Shown here one piece after another: positions 6,885 through 11,635 of a stretch of 11,635 nt of DNA. This DNA comes from CAXGUU01 sp964012875. GTDB lineage: Bacteria > Pseudomonadota > Gammaproteobacteria > Ga0077536. The translations under genes and the position numbers were made by a program. The DNA lies in the NCBI GenBank assembly GCA_964012875.1, contig CAXGUU010000081.1:1-11635 (forward strand), written 5' to 3'. The notes under the pieces were generated by a model. That model was not told the origin of the DNA. It was given only the letters and a program-made list of their open reading frames with translations, and did not search any database. Numbering within the stretch: position 1 is the stretch's first letter; each line of letters begins with the position of its first letter.

Positions 6885-8058
6885 ACTCTTCTACAAGCTG
6901 CGCAAGGTCCAGATACCGGTATCCATTACCGAGTACCTGAGCCTGATGGGCGCAATGGACGCGCGAGTCGCCGGTTTTAGCATCGACGACTTTTACTATC
7001 TGGCGCGCACCGCCCTGGTCAAAGATGAACGCTATTTCGACCGCTTTGATCAGGTCTTCGGCGAACATTTCCGCGGACAGGAAACCTTGTTCGATGAAAT
7101 TTTCGGCGAAATCCCGATGGAATGGCTGCAGATGCAGAAACAACTCAATCTGAGTGACGAGGAAAAAGCCAAGATTGAAGCGCTCGGCGGCTGGGATAAA
7201 TTGATGGAAACGCTGCGGGAGCGCCTAGAGGAACAGAAGAAGGCGCATCACGGCGGCAACAAAATGATCGGTACCGGTGGCACCTCGCCGTTCGGGGCGG
7301 AAGGTTACAACCCTGAAGGTATTCGCATCGGCCAGGATGAAGGGCGTGAAGGTCGGGCCGTAAAGGTTTGGGACCGACGAGACTTTCGCAACCTGGACGA
7401 CCAGGTGGAACTGGGCACGCGGAACATCAAGCTCGCGCTCCGTCAACTGCGACGTTTTGCCCGTGAAGGTGCGGTCGACGAACTTGACCTTGATGACACC
7501 ATTCGCTCTACGGCTCGCAACGCGGGCTTGCTGGACATCAAGATGGTGCCCGAACGCCATAACGCCGTAAAGGTACTGCTGTTCCTTGATGTCGGCGGTT
7601 CAATGGATCCTTACGTCAAGGTCTGTGAGGAACTGTTTTCTGCGGCACGCGCGGAATTCAAGCACCTCGAACATTACTACTTCCACAACTTCCTCTATGA
7701 AACTGTTTGGCGCGATAACAGCATGCGTGCCAACGTCAGGATTCCGACCAGCCAGGTGATGAATACCTACGGCGCTGACCACAAAATGGTGTTCGTAGGT
7801 GACGCCACCATGAGCCCCTATGAAATTATGGCTGTCGGCGGCAGTGTCGAGCACTGGAACGAAGAGGCCGGCGCGACCTGGATGGCCCGGATGATGGCAA
7901 TTTTTCCGTACGCGGTATGGCTGAACCCGCAGCCGGAAGAATACTGGGGTCATATCCCATCAATAGGTATGGTGAAGGAGCTAATGGCCGACCGTATGTT
8001 CCCATTGACCGTCGACGGCCTGGAACGCGCAGTCAAAGCCCTCAAAAAAGCGCACTGA
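6874..8058 (+). CDS. CoxE-like VWA-domain protein, partner of MoxR
   Basis: This 394-residue soluble protein starts at GTG 6874 inside the moxR 3' end; GAGACGGA at 6863-6870 serves as ribosome binding site. An N-terminal helical region is followed by a Gly-rich conserved stretch (GTGGTSPFGAEGYNPEGIRI, about 133-152) and ELDLDDTIRSTARNAG (203-218). The C-terminal VWA domain has a metal-ion site written LDVGGSMD (238-245), that is D-x-G-x-S instead of the canonical D-x-S-x-S. It continues with HYYFHNFLYE and KMVFVGDATMSPYEI. The Gly variant is usual in this CoxE-like group as I know it. Members are presumed adaptors that bring substrates to MoxR. Confidence 0.92.
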   Translation: MLTELFYKLRKVQIPVSITEYLSLMGAMDARVAGFSIDDFYYLARTALVKDERYFDRFDQVFGEHFRGQETLFDEIFGEIPMEWLQMQKQLNLSDEEKAKIEALGGWDKLMETLRERLEEQKKAHHGGNKMIGTGGTSPFGAEGYNPEGIRIGQDEGREGRAVKVWDRRDFRNLDDQVELGTRNIKLALRQLRRFAREGAVDELDLDDTIRSTARNAGLLDIKMVPERHNAVKVLLFLDVGGSMDPYVKVCEELFSAARAEFKHLEHYYFHNFLYETVWRDNSMRANVRIPTSQVMNTYGADHKMVFVGDATMSPYEIMAVGGSVEHWNEEAGATWMARMMAIFPYAVWLNPQPEEYWGHIPSIGMVKELMADRMFPLTVDGLERAVKALKKAH

Positions 8059-8530
8059 ACCCGAACTCGCGAACGCCGAATGCAGGACGTACGTTGTGCG
8101 GGTTCTTGGACGCGCTATGGATTAGGGATGAATGCTGGTAACAGCGGGGGCACGTGCGGAAACTCGTGCCTTAACCATGCCCAGTGCCAAAGCCCGCCGC
8201 ACCGACCACACGCAGGCGGCCGTCTATCTGGCCTCGACCGCAGAATTTTCCTGACCCAGTCGTAGCGGTGCCGCATAACCTCAATGGTGGCACGGTGCTC
8301 GATGCCTACTGTAAAAGCGGGCACGGGCCGGCTCAGGTGCTGTTCGTAGACAACCCACTCGCGTGACTATTCAGCAACTGGCGATCGCGCGGAAGAATAT
8401 TCGGAAGTGCGACGTGGTCATGCGCATCAGCACCTGAGGACACAACAATTGTGGATGGACGCCTGTCGTCCGGTGTCTAATGCCGGATCTGGGGCCCGCT
8501 GGTTTTGATGGCTCCGACGCTAGTCAGACC
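8059..8530. other. 470-base stretch without an intact gene; possible decayed coding DNA
   Basis: No recognisable intact gene was found. Short open segments lie in different frames: 8177-8254 (25 codons, including QAAVYLASTAEFS), 8363-8437 (24 codons, IQQLAIARKNIRKCDVVM) and 8350-8508 (52 codons, with YSEVRRGHAHQHL). Their composition looks coding-like, but none is assignable to a family, so this may be an eroded gene or plain intergenic sequence. It must hold the promoter for the transporter operon; no convincing -35/-10 pair was found. Confidence 0.4.
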
Positions 8531-8728
8531 ATGAACAACATAATATTCATCATTTATCTCGCCCTACTCACATTGGCGGTGCCCTGGTACTGGCCAGCGG
8601 AGCACAACGTGATTTGGTTCGGAATGCCCGGCTGGGTAATTGTCGCTATCGGAGTATCGTTTCTGGCTTCGGTGCTCACGGCAAGTCTGATGTTCAACCG
8701 TAGCGCCCAAGAGCAGGACGATGAATAA
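8531..8728 (+). CDS. small two-helix membrane protein (DUF3311-like) paired with the symporter
   Basis: The 65-residue product has two hydrophobic helices, about 3-17 (IIFIIYLALLTLAVP) and 32-53 (VIVAIGVSFLASVLTASLMF), joined by a loop with PWYWPAEHNVIWFGMPGW, and an acidic tail (EQDDE). Small proteins of this shape, with a W-x-G-x-P loop, are commonly encoded just before sodium:solute symporter genes as accessory subunits. I chose ATG 8531 because the helix starts directly after it; an in-frame ATG at 8480 would add 17 non-hydrophobic residues. It overlaps the symporter gene by eight bases, so the pair is translationally coupled. The family assignment is by resemblance. Confidence 0.8.
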   Translation: MNNIIFIIYLALLTLAVPWYWPAEHNVIWFGMPGWVIVAIGVSFLASVLTASLMFNRSAQEQDDE

Positions 8729-10217
8729 CCTCGTACCGCTTGGGTTCGGCGCCTGGAGCTTCATCGCCGTCTACCTGCTGTCACTAATTGGCATCGGCCT
8801 GGTCGCGAAGCGGGCGCGTGCCGCCGACACCATGAAAGATTTCTACCTCGCCGGCAAAGGTTTTGGTTTCACGGTGCTGTTCCTGACGCTGTTTGCGACC
8901 CAATACAGTGGCAATACGTTTTTTGCCTTCACGGGCGCAACCTACCGCATCGGGTACGCGTGGATCTTGAGCTTGCATTTTATGACCGCGGTGGTTGTCG
9001 CCTACTTGTTGTTCGCACCAAAGCTTCATCGCCTGTCGCGTGAACGCGGCTACCTGACTCCCGCTGACTTTATTCAGGATCGCTACACCAATCGAGCACT
9101 CACATTGTTCATTACCGTCATCATGATCGCTGTCCTGTGCAACTTTCTGCTTGCTCAACTGATGGCAATGGGTCGGGCCATGCAAGGTCTTGCGCACGAT
9201 AGCGGCGGCTCAGCCTATATCGCTGGCGTAATCGTCTTGGCAACGATTATGGTTATCTACGGCACACTCGGTGGCCTGCGAGCGGTTGCCTGGACCGATG
9301 CGCTGCAAGGCGCCATTCTGGCAGTCGGTTTTGCGGTTCTGCTGGCCTTGCTGTTCGAACGATTCGGCCCGCTCACGGAGGCAACAAAAATTATCCTCGA
9401 GCGCGATCTGGCGAACGGAACGCGCCTGGCCCGACCGCCGGATGCTGACCGCTGCCGCGAATGGTTCAGTTACATCATTGCCGTGGGGTTTGGAATCTGC
9501 CTTTATCCTCAAGCCATTCAGCGGATTTACGCGGCACGTTCCGAAGCCGTATTGAAGCGCTCGCTTGCCGTTATGGCGTTCATGCCGCTGCCAACAATGA
9601 TCATTTCACTCATAGCGGGCATCATGGCGCTTGCCTACCTGCCGGGACTTGAGGGCGCATCTGCTGACCAGATCTTTGGCCGGGTGCTCAGAGAAATCCA
9701 GAGCCATTCCGCCCTCGGATACGGTCTGGTTGTCGTCACCTTGTCGGCGGTCCTCGCCGCGATGATGTCCACCGCGGATTCTGCGCTACTGTCGATTTCA
9801 TCGATGCTTACCAAAGACGTCTGCGCCAATCATATCGTCCCCGACGCGACGCAGGCGCAATTGACGAAAATCGGGAAAGTATTTTCGTGGGGCGTCATCG
9901 TCGTCCTAATCGCGCTGGCGCTGATACTTCGGGAGGAATCATCACTGGTGGCATTGATGGACAGAAAAATCGACCTGCTCATACAGCTCATGCCGGCGTT
10001 CATCATCGGCATCAGGTGGAATGGATTGCGCGGCGGCCCGGTCCTGGCCGGCATCACAGTTGGCATTTTAGCGTCCTTACTTCTCGTGTTCGGCGATTTC
10101 TCCTTCGTCCAGAAAGGCAAGATTGCCGGCCTGCATGCCGGCCTCGTCGCGCTCCTACCTAACGCGGCGATCGCGATTGTCGGTTCTTTTGCCTGCGTAC
10201 GCGCACAGCGGTCGTGA
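8721..10217 (+). CDS. sodium:solute symporter family (SSS) transporter
   Basis: This is a 498-residue integral membrane protein with about 12-13 hydrophobic segments, the usual length and layout for SSS carriers. Diagnostic elements are DFYLAGKGFGFTVLFLTLFATQYSG (split across residues 40-64), the signature GGLRAVAWTDALQ (184-196), YPQAIQRIYAARS (about 262-274), and AAMMSTADSALLSISS (346-361). In that last segment Ser350-Thr351 correspond to the Na2 sodium ligands. The protein probably takes up an organic solute with Na+; the substrate (proline, pantothenate, acetate and so on) cannot be read from sequence. Weak GAGCAGGA precedes the ATG, which overlaps the small upstream gene. Confidence 0.93.
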   Translation: MNNLVPLGFGAWSFIAVYLLSLIGIGLVAKRARAADTMKDFYLAGKGFGFTVLFLTLFATQYSGNTFFAFTGATYRIGYAWILSLHFMTAVVVAYLLFAPKLHRLSRERGYLTPADFIQDRYTNRALTLFITVIMIAVLCNFLLAQLMAMGRAMQGLAHDSGGSAYIAGVIVLATIMVIYGTLGGLRAVAWTDALQGAILAVGFAVLLALLFERFGPLTEATKIILERDLANGTRLARPPDADRCREWFSYIIAVGFGICLYPQAIQRIYAARSEAVLKRSLAVMAFMPLPTMIISLIAGIMALAYLPGLEGASADQIFGRVLREIQSHSALGYGLVVVTLSAVLAAMMSTADSALLSISSMLTKDVCANHIVPDATQAQLTKIGKVFSWGVIVVLIALALILREESSLVALMDRKIDLLIQLMPAFIIGIRWNGLRGGPVLAGITVGILASLLLVFGDFSFVQKGKIAGLHAGLVALLPNAAIAIVGSFACVRAQRS

Positions 10218-10378
10218 TAACGGAATCCGTCGTCTGCAGGTGACACATAGCTCACGATAGGCTCGTGGCGTACAAGGCGAAATGTGCGTTTCGTCACAAA
10301 GCTGTGGTCAGTAGCGTGGATTTCGAAAGCCCTTTGCCGGGAAATCAGCGAGTTACAAGATTGGTACGGTAGTTGCCG

Positions 10379-10407
10379 CTCCGTGTGACAAAGAACACCG
10401 CACGGGG
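10379..10407 (+). promoter_or_regulatory. leader hairpin enclosing the ribosome binding site
   Basis: CTCCGTGTG (10379-10387) can pair with CGCACGGGG (10399-10407) over nine base pairs, including two G-U pairs, around an 11-base loop. The right arm contains the GGGG of the Shine-Dalgarno sequence (GGGGA, 10404-10408) of the ORF at 10415, so folding would hide it from the ribosome. A role in translational control is inferred. Confidence 0.4.
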
Positions 10408-10414
10408 AATAACA

Positions 10415-10627
10415 ATGAATGCAATCTCCAACTTGGAACTGTTCGAATGGCCGCGGTTTGATGGCTATCAGGACCTGAATGGACAGTACATCCCCTTTGA
10501 AAACTCCGACGAGGTTTTCAGTCGGGCCCGCGCTATCGGTGCTCGCGTGCTGGTGCGGCTGCAGTTGAACGACGACCGCGAACTCGAAGGGACCTTCTAC
10601 ACCAACGACCAGAGCTTGAGTACGTAG
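10415..10627 (+). CDS. 70-residue protein of unknown function
   Basis: The ATG at 10415 is preceded by GGGGA (10404-10408) at six bases, a good ribosome binding site, which is the main support for this gene. The product begins MNAISNLELFEWPRFDGYQD and is acidic, without signal peptide or membrane helix. The stretch FSRARAIGARVLVRLQLNDDRELEG (about 37-61, split helix-strand in appearance) is followed by an ending in TFYTNDQSLST. I recognise no family. A terminator-like hairpin follows 34 bases after the stop codon, consistent with a monocistronic unit. Confidence 0.55.
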   Translation: MNAISNLELFEWPRFDGYQDLNGQYIPFENSDEVFSRARAIGARVLVRLQLNDDRELEGTFYTNDQSLST

Positions 10628-10660
10628 CACCCGTTCTCAGCGTTCATTGCTGCCATCTCT

Positions 10661-10684
10661 GTTTCCCGTCTGCGGGCGGGAAAC
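10661..10684 (+). terminator. possible terminator hairpin
   Basis: GTTTCCCG (10661-10668) and its exact reverse complement CGGGAAAC (10677-10684) form an eight-base-pair stem with an eight-base loop, just after the 70-residue ORF. It is followed by only a short, broken T stretch (TGTTGATTT), so termination efficiency is uncertain. Confidence 0.45.
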
Positions 10685-10795
10685 CTGAAACTGTTGATTT
10701 AACCTGTCGCCCCAATCGTTCAAGCTATCGACCTACCCGCCGGCTGGACCTTTGGCTTTTTGATTCATCTGATTTCTTCTTACCATTGGGACCCT

Positions 10796-11471
10796 ATGGC
10801 CCGCCTCATCTTTGTTCCGACCCTTTTGTCGGGCAGCGATGGTGGCGAACACGACTACTACCCGCTAACACAGGACCATTGGTGGCCTTGCGACATCAGC
10901 GAAACTATTCTTGATGACGAGCATCATACCCGCCACCTCGTGCGCAACGGAGCAGCACAGCGCGGGTGGATTGGCGAGGCCGTGGTGCAATACTTACAGC
11001 TGCGTTCCCGCGACTTAATCGCGATCACGGATGCTGGTGTCCAACGACTGCAAGGGTTGAGACCCAGCGCTGGGGACACAGTTTGATGAGAAACCACGAC
11101 TCATCATCCCGCACGATCAGGTATGGTCGGTCACTTCAACGTCGGGGCTCATCGAAAGCCGTACGTTCGCAAGGCAGGATCGACTACGTGTTCGACACCT
11201 GCCATTGAGCATAAGTAAACGCGTCGCGGCCGTCAGCGAGCGCATCACGACACCCGCCGGCACCTTCGCGGATTGCCTGCGCATTGACAGCACCGGGGAC
11301 CGTGCAGTTCAAACTGATCGGGACAACTCCGTCGCTGACGTTGTGGTCAAAGCCAGCGAGTGGTGCGCGCCTCGTATCGGGCTGGTGAGACTGGAACGAA
11401 ATGAGACGTCCCCCAGCACTTTTCTCAAACCGGGCCGACAAACCTGGACGTTACTTGAATTCGGGGACTAG
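10796..11471 (+). pseudogene. frameshifted lipoprotein-like gene with lost lipobox cysteine
   Basis: The first frame runs from ATG 10796 and gives MARLIFVPTLLSGSDGGEHD, then YYPLTQDHWWPCDISETI and VQRLQGLRPSAGDTV, before a stop at 11084-11086. The second frame, open from about 11063 to TAG 11469-11471, continues the protein with QFDEKPRLIIPHDQVW, then VSERITTPAGTFADCLRI and RIGLVRLE to GRQTWTLLEFGD. The joined sequence resembles gammaproteobacterial envelope lipoproteins that have DYYPL near the N terminus and a TPAGTFADCL motif. The lipobox would be LLSG-Cys but is LLSGS (AGC instead of TGC). WCAPRIGLVRLE looks like an altered WYAPGxGLVRxE motif. There is no in-frame start for the second half other than TTG 11205. 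Non-functional is the simplest reading. Confidence 0.72.
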
Positions 11472-11635
11472 CAGGTTGAACCGGTTGGGTTCTGCGCACG
11501 CTGGTCGCTTGTTGATGCGATCTCGATCGATTAACCTTTGCCGCCCATTTTCCAACCCGACGTCTGGCGAGAAGCCACAGCGGCAGTAATCACGACGGCG
11601 GCCTGTACAAACCGCTGCTGTCAGTAATCTTGAGT

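Noticed and set aside
8177..8254. Resemblance of QAAVYLASTAEFS to the C-terminal part of short-chain dehydrogenases
   Set aside because: Only about ten residues match, with no Rossmann motif or catalytic residues around it; too weak to name.
10126..10145. Direct repeat GCCGGCCT twice, 12 bases apart
   Set aside because: It encodes the AGLHAGL part of a symporter helix; explained by coding and codon bias.
9830..10630. Reverse open frame of 266 codons
   Set aside because: It runs antisense through the symporter end, its intergenic region and the 70-residue ORF, with no recognisable domain.
1..11635. Poor sequence quality as a general cause of the broken frames
   Set aside because: The M16 (755 codons), moxR, VWA and symporter frames are undamaged, and the damage clusters in two loci with additional substitutions or deletions; local errors still need read-level checks.
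1..11635. CRISPR array, tRNA, rRNA, transposase or phage genes
   Set aside because: No spaced repeats, cloverleaf-like segments, terminal inverted repeats with a transposase, or phage proteins were seen.

Overview
The window reads as chromosomal DNA of a gammaproteobacterium. This is inferred from gene content alone: YajQ, a CPXCG zinc-ribbon protein, a DUF3301 membrane protein, a YdcH/DUF465 protein, a PreP-type M16 peptidase and a MoxR/CoxE-type VWA pair are all familiar there. No rRNA, tRNA, insertion sequence, phage gene or CRISPR array was found. Most of the window is ordinary housekeeping sequence, but at least two genes are broken.

Left part (1-4290): a large M16C metallopeptidase gene runs leftward out of the window and is divergent from yajQ. 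The space between them holds a palindrome flanked by -10-like boxes on both strands. Rightward from yajQ come a CPXCG protein and a DUF3301 protein. The last converges, with a 3-base overlap, on a leftward remnant of a tandem cyclic-nucleotide-binding protein gene that has two frame disruptions and a missing 3' end.

Middle part (4290-8060): a 368-base gene-free stretch carries a CRP-like operator and a plausible promoter for ydcH. It is followed by ydcH, a possible 48-codon small ORF, a leftward secreted Sel1-repeat protein gene, and a divergent, overlapping moxR-VWA gene pair. The pair probably acts as one AAA+/VWA chaperone module.

Right part (8060-11635): about 470 bases without a credible intact gene, with coding-like pieces in changing frames, precede a two-gene transporter operon (a small two-helix protein plus a sodium:solute symporter). 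Then come a 70-residue unknown protein whose ribosome binding site lies in a hairpin, a terminator-like hairpin, and a decayed lipoprotein gene whose two halves are in different frames and whose lipobox Cys is Ser. Nothing was recognised in 11472-11635.

I do not see a clear undescribed defence or biosynthetic system. The most notable signal is local gene decay (a nucleotide-sensor gene and a lipoprotein gene) among intact neighbours, together with several palindromic candidate regulatory sites.
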